A stretch of DNA of 64,000 nucleotides from an uncultured Collinsella sp. (GCA_958437495.1 CAUBOH010000006.1:29966-93965); one strand, 5' to 3'; counted from the first letter of the stretch, positions 33,554 to 43,171 are shown. Numbers and translations are program-made. The notes: a model not told the origin generated them from the letters alone.

Positions 33554-34873
33554 CTACTTGGCTGCCTCGCGGCGAGCGACCTCGTCGATCAAGATAGCAT
33601 CGCCGTGCTTGGCGGCGGCGATGCTCGCGGCCATAAACATGCCCATTGCCGTGATGTAGGCAAAGAGCATCGACGGCACCACGTCCATAACGATGCCGGA
33701 GAGAATCGGTGTCGCCACCTGAGCCGCCATACTCACGGTGTAGTAGTAACCAGAGTAGCGGCCTACGCTTTGGGAACTGCAGCACTCCAGAATCATCGTG
33801 TACACGCACAGGTCCACGCCGCCCAGCGCAACGCCCATCAACAAAAAGACGCCGTACAGCGCGGGCGAGAAACCGGGTGCCAGCCAAAGAAGCGCGGGGC
33901 ATAAAACCATGATAACGGCGGTGCCCAGGGCGACCTTTTTACGGCCGATTTTGAGCGAAAGATTTGCCAAGGGTACGTAGCTTAGCAGTGCGCCTGCAAT
34001 CGTCACGATATTGATGATGGCATAGGAACCGCCCTCCATGCCGTAGAACATATCGGCATAACGGCTGATATTGGTGGTCATGGCGTTATAGCTCATGTAG
34101 TAGAAAAACGTTGCAGCGAGCAGCATGATGATGGAGCGGCGTACGCCGGCGTCTGCAATGCGATCTTTACCGCCGGCCTCGGGAGAGTCATCTTTGTCAA
34201 TCTGATCCTCGTCGATGCCCATGGACAGCGATTTCTCGCGCATCTTTTCGACAAGGGCGGGCTCACGGACAAAGATGCCGTAGACAACGGCCGAGACGAG
34301 AATAAAGGCGGCCTGCAAAATAAAGAGCGGAAGATAATCGGGTTTGTCGGCCTTGGGAACCATGACCGAGATGGCGACGAGCATAAGACCCGTCCCCGCA
34401 TAGCCGACGATCTTTTCGATCGAGTCCGCCTTAGTTCGAAGTGGGCGAGGCGTAATATCGGCCACGATGGCAACCGTCATGGTGCGATAGGCGCATATTG
34501 CCAATAGCGTGAGGATAATCGCGCCGATGAGCAGAGGTAGGCTGCCCATGTTGTTGGCGATCGCGATGAGCGGGACGGAGAGCATTGCCACCGCGGAGCC
34601 GCCCAAGATAAAGGGCGTTCGGCGCCCGAGTTTGCTTGTGCAACGGTCCGAGAGGATGCCAAAAAGCGGAAGCAGGAACAGGCCAAAGACATTATCGATG
34701 GCCATGATCGCGCCGGTGAGCGAGTTGGATAGGCCAAAGGTTCCCGTGAGCATCTTGGGAACGATGCCGTCGTAGACCTGCCAAAAGCTGATCATGCCCA
34801 TAAAGGGTAGGGAGGCGAGGGCGACGGCTTTGGTGTCGAGCCGGGCTGCCTGCCTAAGATTCGGTTGGGTCAT
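33554..34873 (-). CDS. MFS transporter of the sugar/cation-symporter type
   Basis: 439 residues, about 12 transmembrane helices. The loop after helix 2 has GILSDRCTSKLGRRTPF, the MFS motif in the form seen in GPH and SLC45-like transporters, and a charged central loop (about 210-245) splits the two halves. Substrate not readable. It follows the M20 peptidase by 53 bp and is the last gene of the minus-strand cluster 33.5-40.5 kb, so it may import that cluster's substrate. Confidence 0.85.
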   Translation of the reverse strand: MTQPNLRQAARLDTKAVALASLPFMGMISFWQVYDGIVPKMLTGTFGLSNSLTGAIMAIDNVFGLFLLPLFGILSDRCTSKLGRRTPFILGGSAVAMLSVPLIAIANNMGSLPLLIGAIILTLLAICAYRTMTVAIVADITPRPLRTKADSIEKIVGYAGTGLMLVAISVMVPKADKPDYLPLFILQAAFILVSAVVYGIFVREPALVEKMREKSLSMGIDEDQIDKDDSPEAGGKDRIADAGVRRSIIMLLAATFFYYMSYNAMTTNISRYADMFYGMEGGSYAIINIVTIAGALLSYVPLANLSLKIGRKKVALGTAVIMVLCPALLWLAPGFSPALYGVFLLMGVALGGVDLCVYTMILECCSSQSVGRYSGYYYTVSMAAQVATPILSGIVMDVVPSMLFAYITAMGMFMAASIAAAKHGDAILIDEVARREAAK

Positions 34874-34926
34874 GCTGGTCCTCCTGGTCGGTAAAAGCGG
34901 GGAGGGGCGCTATCGGCCCTCCCGTC

Positions 34927-36348
34927 CTACAGTTGTTCAAGGTTGGCGAGAAACGCCACATAGAATTCGATGCCGCGCTTGTAGACGTCGACGCCGATGC
35001 GTTCGTTGGCGGCATGGATGAGCTTGCGCGCCTCGCCCGAGTAGATAAAGCCGCAGAAGCGGTAGACGCGATCGCAGATCTCGTTGAACTCGCGCGAGTC
35101 GGTGCAGGAGTTCTGCACGTAGGGCGCAAAGCCGGCCTCGGGATAGACGCCCGACACGCAGCGATGGATGTAGTTGAAGGCGGCATCGTCTTCGTAAGGC
35201 GAGATGGGCGCGGGCTCGGTGTAGGGGATCGCCTCGTTGATTTCGACGGTGACGTGATCGGGGCTTACGCCCGAGGCACGACACTGCTGGGCGGCGAGCT
35301 TGCGGGCGCGCTCGACGGCATCGGCGATAGTCTCGAACGGAGCGATGCGCACGTTGAAGTTAGCGCGAGCAACTGGTGGCAGCACATTGTGCGCGTTGGA
35401 GCCTTCGAGTTGCGTGAGCGCATAGGTTGTGCGCAGCATGGCCGAGGTCTCGGGGCTGGCGGTCATGATCTTGGTAACCGCGGGGCGCGTGAGCCACAGG
35501 TTGCCAAAGATTGCCTGATACGTCGCGCTGCTACGGGCGCCCAGTTCGGTCAGTGTGGCCTCGACGGCGGGCGTGAGCTGCGGCTTGCCGGGGTTGGCCG
35601 AGATGGTCTCGCATACACGGCAGAGAAGACGGCAGGCATCGTTTGCCGCAGGCGTAGAGGCGTGGCCGCCGTCGGCGCGCGCCGTGACGGTAAGGTCGAC
35701 GTGGCCCTTCTCGGATACGCCTACCATGGCAACGGGTTCGGTGACGCCGAGCGGCGCGTCGGTTGCCACGGCGCCACCCTCATCGAGCACCATATAGGGA
35801 TGGATGTTGTGCTCGCGAAGCCACTGCACTGCATGGGTTGCAGTGGGCGCGGCGATTTCCTCGCCATCGCTCGAGAAGAACCAGACATCGCGCGGGGGAA
35901 CGAAGCCCTGATCGATGAGGTGCTCGGCGGCTTCGAGGAAAGCAGAGACGATGCACTTGGTGTCGAGTGAGCCGCGGGCCCAGATTTCGCCGTCGATGAT
36001 CTCGGCTCCAAAGGGATCATGCTTCCAGTTTTGCCCCTCGACGGGCACGACGTCCTGATGCGCCATCATGACGATGGGGTCCAAGGCGGAATCGGCGCCA
36101 GGCCAACGCAGGAGCATGCCAAAATCGTCGACGCGTGTAAGCTCGACGACTTTAAAGAAATGCGGATAAAGTCGCTGAAGCGTGGGAATCCACTGGTTGA
36201 AGGGCTCATCGTCGCGCTCGGCGATGTTCTCACGTGAAACGGTGGGGATGCGTAGCAATTCGCAAAAGCGCTCGACGGCTGCCTCGTCTGCCTTGTAGGT
36301 GCCTGCATCAAGAGGCGCGCCCTGTGCGACCGATACCGATGCTCCCAT
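34927..36348 (-). CDS. M20-family dipeptidase / carboxypeptidase
   Basis: 473 residues. Metal and catalytic motifs: MMAHQDVVPVEG, ARGSLDTK, FSSDGEEIA, and a C-terminal NSCTDSREF region with a metal ligand. Similar to carboxypeptidase S / PM20D1-like enzymes that split or make N-acyl amino acids and dipeptides. No signal peptide: cytoplasmic. It lies between aconitase X genes and an MFS transporter; a 110-bp gap upstream may contain its own promoter. Confidence 0.87.
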   Translation of the reverse strand: MGASVSVAQGAPLDAGTYKADEAAVERFCELLRIPTVSRENIAERDDEPFNQWIPTLQRLYPHFFKVVELTRVDDFGMLLRWPGADSALDPIVMMAHQDVVPVEGQNWKHDPFGAEIIDGEIWARGSLDTKCIVSAFLEAAEHLIDQGFVPPRDVWFFSSDGEEIAAPTATHAVQWLREHNIHPYMVLDEGGAVATDAPLGVTEPVAMVGVSEKGHVDLTVTARADGGHASTPAANDACRLLCRVCETISANPGKPQLTPAVEATLTELGARSSATYQAIFGNLWLTRPAVTKIMTASPETSAMLRTTYALTQLEGSNAHNVLPPVARANFNVRIAPFETIADAVERARKLAAQQCRASGVSPDHVTVEINEAIPYTEPAPISPYEDDAAFNYIHRCVSGVYPEAGFAPYVQNSCTDSREFNEICDRVYRFCGFIYSGEARKLIHAANERIGVDVYKRGIEFYVAFLANLEQL

Positions 36349-36458
36349 GGTGGGACTCCTTTCGTGTTGTATATCGAATACGTCAAGATTATCGTCCGCA
36401 CCGCGCGTGGGAAACGGCGAAACACGTTGTTCATCTGCGGGCGGCGGGTCGGATAGCC

Positions 36459-36902
36459 TTAGCCGACGATGACCGTGCCGTCTTCGGCCACGGTGATGGC
36501 GTCGCCCGTCGACACGGCATCGAGAAACTCATCGCCCAGGTTGTCAATGGTGGGCATGGGGGTGTCGGTCCATACACCCGAGAGAATCGCGCCAGCGGCG
36601 GCAAGGCTGTCAATGGGTTTGGAAAACAGCAGGCATGCGGGTTGGCGACCCATTTTGGTGGCGCAGAAGAGCACCATGCCGCCTGTGGTGGAGCCGATGG
36701 TTTGCGGTAGGCACAGGGCGCATCCTGCCAAAGGTTTGCCGTACAAGTCGGGATTGTTTTGGTCAGAACACGTGGCCTTTTTGTCACCAAACATCAGTGC
36801 CTTCTGAAACGATGCGAGTGTGTTGAGCCCTCCGTGAGAGACAAGTGCCTTGGCGTGGGCTGTTCCGGGGACAACGACGCGGCCGTGAAAGATTTTTTTC
36901 AT
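36459..36902 (-). CDS. Aconitase X small (swivel) subunit, DUF126
   Basis: 147 residues. FHGRVVVPGTAHAKALVSHGGLN opens the swivelling domain and IGSTTGGMVLFCATKMGRQPACLLF holds the conserved Gly-Ser loop that supplies an active-site Ser. It pairs with the large subunit 14 bp upstream. In bacteria AcnX enzymes act as cis-3-hydroxy-L-proline dehydratases; in archaea as mevalonate-5-phosphate dehydratases. Separate small and large subunits fit the two-gene type. Confidence 0.87.
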   Translation of the reverse strand: MKKIFHGRVVVPGTAHAKALVSHGGLNTLASFQKALMFGDKKATCSDQNNPDLYGKPLAGCALCLPQTIGSTTGGMVLFCATKMGRQPACLLFSKPIDSLAAAGAILSGVWTDTPMPTIDNLGDEFLDAVSTGDAITVAEDGTVIVG

Positions 36903-36916
36903 GAGGAGTCGCCTTC

Positions 36917-38206
36917 CTATTTGATCGGTTTTCCGGTGGTGACGTAGGCGAGCACCTCGTCGTCGGTGTAGTAGCGCGATGCCGAGTACGTGCGCAACTT
37001 GTTGGAGTTGGTGATGATGGGCATGCTGCCGCACAGCGGGTTGTTGGTGTACATAAGCGGGCAGATACTTGAGACAACGGTGCCGGTAGTCGAGAGGCGT
37101 CTGTATGCCGCGGTCTTGCGGAAGGCGTCTGCCACGGATGGGGCGGCGGTCAGCACGGTGGGTACTTGCACGCGGCAGTTGCCGGAGGCGCACAGTCCAT
37201 CGCAGATGGCGTCTGCCCAGTGGGCGAGTTGTGCAGACGAGAGGTGAGGGCAGCCGATGAAGGCCAGCTTGGGGCGCGCGCCCGGGTTCTTCCACATAAT
37301 GGGGTAGCTTGAGCGGATGCGTTCCAGCTCGGCGTCGTCAATGCGATAGATTTGGGCGTCTGGTGCTATGAGCTGTTCGCCTTGCTCGACGGCTTCGGGC
37401 GTGATGCCGTCGACGTGGTAGAGCCCGACAGCGCCGTTCGATGCGCTGGCGGCGCCCATGTCCTTAAGGTAGTCCTGTGTGTCGGGCGTGAGTTCGCGGC
37501 CAAGCCAACGGTCGAGGCCTTTAATGTAAGGGACGTCTTCCATCACCTTCATGCCAATGGCGCTGCCAAGCACTTGCGCTTCGGGCTTGCGCTTACAGTC
37601 GACTTCGATGATCCAGGTCGCCTTACGGCCCTCGTCGGTGAGCAGGCCGAATTCCGGGACAAAGCCGGCGATTGAGCCGAACATTTCGATGATGCCGGAG
37701 TTGCGATTGCAGCGGGCGCCCAACACGGAGTTGGCAAAGACCACGGCGCTGCTTTCTGCCCAGCTTAGGATGTCGCCACGCCGAGGTCGATTGCCAACCT
37801 CGGGCTGGTAGCAGGTGCAGGTGAAAGCATCGCTGCCCAATAGACCCATGCTGCGCAGCTGTGCCTCATAATCGCCTTGTTTGGAATACATAATCTTGAA
37901 CAGCAGCTTTTGCAGCGGGTTGGCCGGGACGGCGGGGTCGAGGGGCCTCGGGTCGACCGAGAATGACTGACCGGACAGGGCACCGTCTTCCAACAGCTCA
38001 TCCATAAGGTCATAGACTGGACCGAGCATGGAGAGGCCAAAACTTGTGACAAGATGACCGTTTGCGCCGGTCACGGGAACCATGCGCTCGGCACCAAAGC
38101 ACTCGCCGTACATAACGAGGGTCTTGACCACTTTGGCCATGGCGGGACCCTTGGCGCCGTCGAGCAGGGCTTGTTGTTGGGGGGTCAGGTTCATCTGTGA
38201 GCCCAT
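36917..38206 (-). CDS. Aconitase X large (catalytic) subunit, DUF521
   Basis: 429 residues (425 if the ATG at 38194 is used). Key segments: MVPVTGANGHLV, CTCYQPEVGN, NSVLGARCNRNSG, FIGCPHLSSAQL. The Cys residues in these positions bind the Fe-S cluster of AcnX enzymes. Substrate not proven; hydroxyproline-type or another hydroxy-acid dehydration is possible. It lies between the OYE gene (10 bp) and the small subunit (14 bp), which implies one transcript and a shared pathway. Confidence 0.87.
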   Translation of the reverse strand: MGSQMNLTPQQQALLDGAKGPAMAKVVKTLVMYGECFGAERMVPVTGANGHLVTSFGLSMLGPVYDLMDELLEDGALSGQSFSVDPRPLDPAVPANPLQKLLFKIMYSKQGDYEAQLRSMGLLGSDAFTCTCYQPEVGNRPRRGDILSWAESSAVVFANSVLGARCNRNSGIIEMFGSIAGFVPEFGLLTDEGRKATWIIEVDCKRKPEAQVLGSAIGMKVMEDVPYIKGLDRWLGRELTPDTQDYLKDMGAASASNGAVGLYHVDGITPEAVEQGEQLIAPDAQIYRIDDAELERIRSSYPIMWKNPGARPKLAFIGCPHLSSAQLAHWADAICDGLCASGNCRVQVPTVLTAAPSVADAFRKTAAYRRLSTTGTVVSSICPLMYTNNPLCGSMPIITNSNKLRTYSASRYYTDDEVLAYVTTGKPIK

Positions 38207-38215
38207 CCTTTCGTG

Positions 38216-40537
38216 TTAGATATTGGTGCCGAGTCGGTATGCCGCACGGATCGCTTCGAGCACACGGCCGGGTGCAAACCCATCGCCGATGTTATGCAGC
38301 TCGTCTGCGACGTGCATCTGCTGCAGCTTGTAGAACAGCGCGTCGTCGGGGTGTCCGCCGCAGGCAATGATTACCAGGTCGCAGGTTAGCTCGAGCGGCT
38401 TCCAGTCGTTGCCGATTTTGGGTGCAAGCGGGTTTTCGACGTTCTCGGGCAAGACCGGTGACCACGAGATGTAGGGGTCGGGAACGTTTTTGTGGCAGTT
38501 GCGACTCAAGTGGAGACGCGCGCACCTCGATGGGGCTCCAGACTCGCGTTTGCCGCCGACCTCCGCGCGCTCGACGCGTGTCATATTGAGGAGCCGCACA
38601 TTGCGTCCCCTGAGTGCATGGAGTAGGTGGCCACGATTTGCCGTGCAGGCGCCCTGCATCATGTGAGGCAGCATTTCAATTACGCTGACCTGTGGTATGC
38701 CGTGTTCGACGGTGAGCCATTGGGCAACCTCGCAGCCCACGGCCCCTCCGCCAATGATGGCGACGGTTTTGGCGTTGCCAAGCAGCGCGGGTTGGCGCAG
38801 TAGCTGCGTTGCCTGCACGGCATGGCCCGATGCTGCGAGCTCCGTAAGGCCGGGGATGGGCGGTGTCGCATTGGAAGTGCCTGTCGCGCACACGATTGCG
38901 TCGAAGCCTGCTTTTGCAAGATCTTCGGCGCGTGCTGCCCGTCCAAGTTCGAGTGTCAGATTCCCGTTGGGTTTTTCTGCCTGCTCGCGCACCTGTCGAA
39001 CAAGATATGATCGGTAGTTATCGAGGTCGAACTTGATCCGGGCGGCGCTGGCGGAGAGGAGTTTTCCTCCAAGTTCATCTTCGGCGTCGATGAGCTTTAC
39101 GTCGTGGCCACGACGCGCGGCGATTAGCGCACAGACCATCCCGGCGGGTCCGGCTCCTATCACCGCCATGCGTTTGGGTTCTATGGCGGGAGCGGGTGTC
39201 TGGGGCATGAGGTATTCAAAGCTGCAGCGTGGATTGACGGCGCACTGCGGGTGGCCCCCTTCGACAAACTCGTTGAGGCATCCTTCCTGGCATCCGATGC
39301 AGGGGCGAATATCTGCCACGCGACCGGCGTACGCCTTGTTGGGCCACTCGGGATCCGCAAGCAGCGGGCGTCCGAGCATGATCATATCGGCGTCGCCATT
39401 GCGAAGGGCGCGTTCGGCAATGTCGGGGTAGCCCAACTTACCCACTGCGACAACGGGTACGGGAAGGCCGGCATTGGAGCGGATATTGTCGGCGGCAAAG
39501 CGCTCCCGAACGGCGCGCGCCACGGGAACGAAGCAGCCTGCGGGCATGCTCGCAGGCGGGTGGGGCATCCACCAGTTGTCATAGCAACCCAGGTCGACGT
39601 CAAAGATGTCTACTCCCGCCGCCACGAGCTCTTCCATATAACACAGGGTCTGTTCGACCGTGCGGCCGCCGCGCATACGTCCCAGATAGGTCGAATTCAT
39701 GACCTGCTCGTCATAGGTTTCCTCGAGTGCAAGCGAAAGGTCGATGCGGTACATGATGGGGTAGTCGGGCCCAACGCGGCGACGGATTTCTTTGACCATA
39801 TCGAGGCCAAATTGATGCCAATCGGCATAACGTCCGAGCTTGCGATGGTTAAAGGCGGGGTTTCCGAGCTGCTCGATAAGATAGCCTTCGTGCCCGTGCA
39901 AATAGACGCCATCGATGCCCATAGCATGGGCATCGGCCGCCGCTTGGCCGATATTGTTTACGATACGGCGCAGCTTTTGGTCCGAGAGGCGCATGCATGG
40001 AATGGCGGGGATGTAGTAGTTAGGCAAGAAACTCGCCGAGACCGGAAACTTCTTTTGCGTGATGAGGCATTGCGGGTTGCCCACGCGGCCGAGTCCAGCC
40101 GTAAGCTGGACAAAAATGCGCGATCCGAAGGCATGGACACCTTGGGCAAGGTCGCGCCAGCCTGCCATAACGGTTCGGCTTCGATCGATGCGCGGGAAAT
40201 AGGTGAGCTTGTCCAGCTCGGTGACCGTGGTATCGATGCCGTGGCTTACCGGCACGAGTCCCGTTGTGATGAGGCCGCAGCCGCCTTTGGCGCGGGCGAA
40301 AAAGTACTGCAGCATCATGTCACTGGGACGGCCAGTTTCCTCGCACATGTCGATATTGCCCATCGGTGCCATGGCAATGCGGTTTTTGACGGTGAGCTTG
40401 TTAATTTTGATGGGAGAGAAGAGCTTGTCAAAAGGATAGAGCTCTTGCGTCATGCGGGATGATCCGCAACCGGAATTTTTGGCGGGCCAGTTGTCGAATG
40501 AGTCGACGAGTTGCTGCACCAGTACGTCTTTTCCCAA
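38216..40537 (-). CDS. Old-yellow-enzyme / Fe-S / FAD oxidoreductase (2,4-dienoyl-CoA reductase type)
   Basis: About 773 residues. The TTG at 40537 (AAAGGA six bases upstream) is preferred over an ATG 38 codons downstream. An FMN TIM barrel (about 50-400: NRIAMAPMGN, GVYLHGHEGYLIEQLGN) is followed by a 4Fe-4S binding CIGCQEGCLNEFVEGGHPQCAVNPRC, then an FAD/NAD(P) domain (MAVIGAGPAGMVCALIAARRGH; IIGGGAVGCEVA). These enzymes reduce C=C bonds of enoates; gut relatives act on dietary and bile compounds. First gene of the cluster, so reduction of the AcnX product or substrate is conceivable. Confidence 0.88.
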   Translation of the reverse strand: MGKDVLVQQLVDSFDNWPAKNSGCGSSRMTQELYPFDKLFSPIKINKLTVKNRIAMAPMGNIDMCEETGRPSDMMLQYFFARAKGGCGLITTGLVPVSHGIDTTVTELDKLTYFPRIDRSRTVMAGWRDLAQGVHAFGSRIFVQLTAGLGRVGNPQCLITQKKFPVSASFLPNYYIPAIPCMRLSDQKLRRIVNNIGQAAADAHAMGIDGVYLHGHEGYLIEQLGNPAFNHRKLGRYADWHQFGLDMVKEIRRRVGPDYPIMYRIDLSLALEETYDEQVMNSTYLGRMRGGRTVEQTLCYMEELVAAGVDIFDVDLGCYDNWWMPHPPASMPAGCFVPVARAVRERFAADNIRSNAGLPVPVVAVGKLGYPDIAERALRNGDADMIMLGRPLLADPEWPNKAYAGRVADIRPCIGCQEGCLNEFVEGGHPQCAVNPRCSFEYLMPQTPAPAIEPKRMAVIGAGPAGMVCALIAARRGHDVKLIDAEDELGGKLLSASAARIKFDLDNYRSYLVRQVREQAEKPNGNLTLELGRAARAEDLAKAGFDAIVCATGTSNATPPIPGLTELAASGHAVQATQLLRQPALLGNAKTVAIIGGGAVGCEVAQWLTVEHGIPQVSVIEMLPHMMQGACTANRGHLLHALRGRNVRLLNMTRVERAEVGGKRESGAPSRCARLHLSRNCHKNVPDPYISWSPVLPENVENPLAPKIGNDWKPLELTCDLVIIACGGHPDDALFYKLQQMHVADELHNIGDGFAPGRVLEAIRAAYRLGTNI

Positions 40538-40573
40538 TGAGGTTCCTTTCAGATGTTGACAAGGTAACAAAGC

Positions 40574-40601
40574 AGTTTACGTCTAAATGTTTAATAGTCA
40601 A
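40574..40601 (-). promoter_or_regulatory. Promoter of the OYE/AcnX cluster
   Basis: Minus strand TTGACT (40601-40596), 16-bp spacer, TAAACT (40579-40574). A GTTGAC/GTCAAC dyad (about 40556 and 40598) brackets it and may bind a regulator. Confidence 0.5.
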
Positions 40602-40759
40602 CAACAAAGGCATGAGTTCGGTGAAGGAAAAAAGACTCAATGAGTGTCAGATGGCAAACTATGTTGCGACATTAGCTCCCAGCTAATGAATTTGAGTTCG
40701 CTACCTCCTACGATGTGCTGTGTGCCGGCACGGTAGCCGGATCGTGGGAAGGATGCATA

Positions 40760-41203
40760 ATGGCAAAAGAGGGAAAGAAGCCGATCGGCAAGATTGTTCT
40801 GGGTGTCATCGTGGTGCTGGTTATCGTCGGTGCCGTGGGCTCTATGGGTGGCAATTCAACCGATTCGTCTGCGAGCGATTCGGCAAAACCTGCCGAGGTG
40901 ACACAGCAGGCTGAGGAGCAAAAAGAACAACAAGAACCGTATACCATTGCTGACGAGGCTGAAGACACTTCCAATCAGTTTGCCTGTAAGATCACGGGCA
41001 CGCTGACCAATAATACGGACAAGGAAAAGAGCTACATTCAGATTGAGTATGTTCTGTATGATGCCGATGGCAACCAGGTTGGAACGGCTCTTGCAAACAC
41101 CAATCATCTGAAGGCGGGCGGCTCCTGGAAGTTCGAGGCGCTGGGTACGGTGTCTCCCGACCAGGTTGCTAGCTGGGAGCGTTCGGACGTAAGCGGTTTC
41201 TAG
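40760..41203 (+). CDS. FxLYD-domain membrane-anchored protein
   Basis: 147 residues; GGAAGGA precedes the ATG. A basic N-terminus and one transmembrane helix (IGKIVLGVIVVLVIVGAVGSM), then a Ser/Glu/Gln linker, then an extracellular beta-sandwich domain: CKITGTLTNNTDKEKSYIQIEYVLYDADGNQVGTAL, where VLYDADGN is the FxLYD-type motif. Role of the domain is unknown; probably envelope. Confidence 0.75.
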   Translation: MAKEGKKPIGKIVLGVIVVLVIVGAVGSMGGNSTDSSASDSAKPAEVTQQAEEQKEQQEPYTIADEAEDTSNQFACKITGTLTNNTDKEKSYIQIEYVLYDADGNQVGTALANTNHLKAGGSWKFEALGTVSPDQVASWERSDVSGF

Positions 41204-41235
41204 CATGTTGCATGCACTGGGGGAGGTGAGGTCGT

Positions 41236-41658
41236 ATGCCCGATAAAAAGCTGACGGACGAGTTGCTCAATGAGCTCCTCGACGCGCCAAACATCGATGG
41301 CTATATCAAAGAACACGACTTTGCCGCCCCGTCGCTTTCGGACTACCTTAAGCAGCTGCTGCAGGAAAAGGGCTTAGAGCGCTCGCGCGTGGTGCGCATG
41401 GCCGACCTCAACGAGACCTTTGGTTATCAGATTTTTACCGGCGCGCGCCACCCAAGCCGTAATAAGGTGCTGCAGATTGCCTTTGCGATGGCGTTGACGC
41501 TCAAGGAGACCAACCGCGCTCTGACAGCTGCCGGGGTAAGCGTCCTCAACTGTAAGGACCGTCGCGATGCGATTGTCATCTTTTGTATCGATCGCGGCTG
41601 CAGCCTGCAAAAGGTCAACGAGGAACTGTATCGCTTTGGCGAGGAGACGGTGAGTTAG
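41236..41658 (+). CDS. Helix-turn-helix protein (XRE-like)
   Basis: 140 residues. After an N-terminal charged segment comes LSDYLKQLLQEKGLERSRVVRMADLNETFGYQIFTGARHPSRNKVLQIAFAMALTLKETNRALTAAG, which reads like a phage-repressor-type HTH with a changed recognition turn. The C-terminal AIVIFCIDRGCSLQKVNEELYRFGEE is a second conserved helix pair. It sits just before the Ser/Thr kinase gene, and such HTH proteins often pair with kinases as partners or substrates. Confidence 0.75.
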   Translation: MPDKKLTDELLNELLDAPNIDGYIKEHDFAAPSLSDYLKQLLQEKGLERSRVVRMADLNETFGYQIFTGARHPSRNKVLQIAFAMALTLKETNRALTAAGVSVLNCKDRRDAIVIFCIDRGCSLQKVNEELYRFGEETVS

Positions 41659-41742
41659 CGGCCGATGGCTGAGTTGACTGTTGCCGAAACAACTATGCGA
41701 ACGAACAGGGCGTGGATACCGTGGGGTGTCCGCGCCCTGCGC

Positions 41743-41748
41743 TATGAT
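41743..41748 (+). promoter_or_regulatory. -10 for a leaderless kinase transcript
   Basis: TATGAT in GCTATGATGG. The kinase ATG (41756) is seven bases further on, where transcription would start, so the mRNA would be leaderless. Confidence 0.5.
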
Positions 41749-41755
41749 GGACGCC

Positions 41756-43171
41756 ATGGATACTCAGAACCCAACATATTCCGATGATGAGTTAACCGCC
41801 GCGCTCGCCGGGCACCTGGCGTCGCTCGAGCGTGATGATAGCTATCGCGTGGAGCGGGCACTCAAGTGCTCGGATGTCGAGACAACCGAGCTTGTGTACT
41901 TTGAGGGTTCTGGCGGCGGGTCGCTTGGGCCCTTTGTCCGTAAACGCATCAATGCTTCGGCGCAAATTGGCGGGGCCTATGAGCGCCTGTTTGCGGCTCA
42001 GCAGGCCGGACGCCGTTTTGAACACTTACCCCGGATCGTTGACTGCCGCCGCGCGGGCGAGGAACTCGATGTGGTGATGGAATATGTCGAAGGTGAGACG
42101 CTAGAGGCGCTCGTGGGGCGTTTGGGCTCGACGCCCGATTATGCTTGCGAGCTGTTTGGCGCCCTTTGCGATGCGGCCGCCGAGCTCCATGCCGGCTTTG
42201 CGGCGGTGGGGGAGGCGGCGGCACCGGTGATCCATCGCGATCTTAAGCCTTCGAACATCATTGTGTCGGGTGTGAGATACACGACCGATGCCGGCATGAC
42301 CTTTTCCTCGTTGGTGATTATTGATTTGGGGATCGCGCGTGTCTGGCGTGACGGTGCCGACGCCGACACCGTCAAGTTTGGCACGCGTTCCTATGCGCCG
42401 CCCGAACAGTACGGTTTTGGGCAGACGAGCGTGCGTAGCGATATTTATGCGCTCGGCGCGCTGCTGTTCTTCTGCCTGACGGGGGCTGATCCCAAACCGG
42501 GGCGTGCCATGCGCGAGCAATGCGAGGCGCATGGCATTCCCGTCCCGCTGACGGATGTGATTTGCATGGCGATGGCGCTCGATCCCGCCAAACGTTTTGC
42601 AAGTGCAAAGGCGTTGGGCAATGCTGCGCGCGCAGCGTACGGCTTGTGCGCCCCTGCGTCGTCGCTTACCACGGCTCCTGCCGCCGCCGTGTCCCGGACC
42701 GCGGTGCCGCAAGTGCATCGGGTGCAGCAACCGGTTACCCCTGCGCTTTCACCTTCTACAAGTCAGCATTCGATCATCTCGTCCTCGGCGTCCGAGCCCT
42801 TGGCGTCCAAGTGCGTAAGCCTGCTCTCGCGTATCCCCGAGCCCGTGGGGCGCATATGGAACGGATGCGTCTACGCGACAACATTGTTGCTGCTGATGGG
42901 CAGCCATTTTGCGGTATTTACGCCGACAGGTGAAAACCGCAACTATCCAACGTGGTTTTTAGCGCTTGAGTATTTCTTTATGGTCGATGGCTTGGTGCTG
43001 CTTATTACGTTTGGTATGCTCGACCGCCGCGGGCTTCGGCGTCGCTTTCCCGTGCTCGATCGGTATCGGGGAGGCGCCTTTGTCGAACTATGGCTCAAAG
43101 CGCTCGGGTTTATGTTTGCCGTTATGTGCGTTGTCGTCGTTATCGGCAACGCGACGGGCGTCGTCTCCTAG
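41756..43171 (+). CDS. Ser/Thr protein kinase with C-terminal membrane segments
   Basis: 471 residues. Hanks-type kinase: VVMEYVEGETLE hinge, HRDLKPSNIIVS catalytic loop, DLGIARV in place of DFG, and GTRSYAPPEQYGFGQTSVRSDIYALGALL activation/P+1 region. The N-lobe is short and its Gly loop reads GSGGGS. After a Ser/Pro/Ala linker (about 310-370) are three hydrophobic helices; no PASTA repeats. Likely membrane-associated signalling kinase. No separate SD is seen; the promoter position suggests a leaderless mRNA. Confidence 0.88.
   Translation: MDTQNPTYSDDELTAALAGHLASLERDDSYRVERALKCSDVETTELVYFEGSGGGSLGPFVRKRINASAQIGGAYERLFAAQQAGRRFEHLPRIVDCRRAGEELDVVMEYVEGETLEALVGRLGSTPDYACELFGALCDAAAELHAGFAAVGEAAAPVIHRDLKPSNIIVSGVRYTTDAGMTFSSLVIIDLGIARVWRDGADADTVKFGTRSYAPPEQYGFGQTSVRSDIYALGALLFFCLTGADPKPGRAMREQCEAHGIPVPLTDVICMAMALDPAKRFASAKALGNAARAAYGLCAPASSLTTAPAAAVSRTAVPQVHRVQQPVTPALSPSTSQHSIISSSASEPLASKCVSLLSRIPEPVGRIWNGCVYATTLLLLMGSHFAVFTPTGENRNYPTWFLALEYFFMVDGLVLLITFGMLDRRGLRRRFPVLDRYRGGAFVELWLKALGFMFAVMCVVVVIGNATGVVS

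Noticed and set aside
42200..42300. A second gene inside the kinase on the opposite strand
   Set aside because: The reading frame lacks motifs and crosses the conserved HRDLKPSN coding region.
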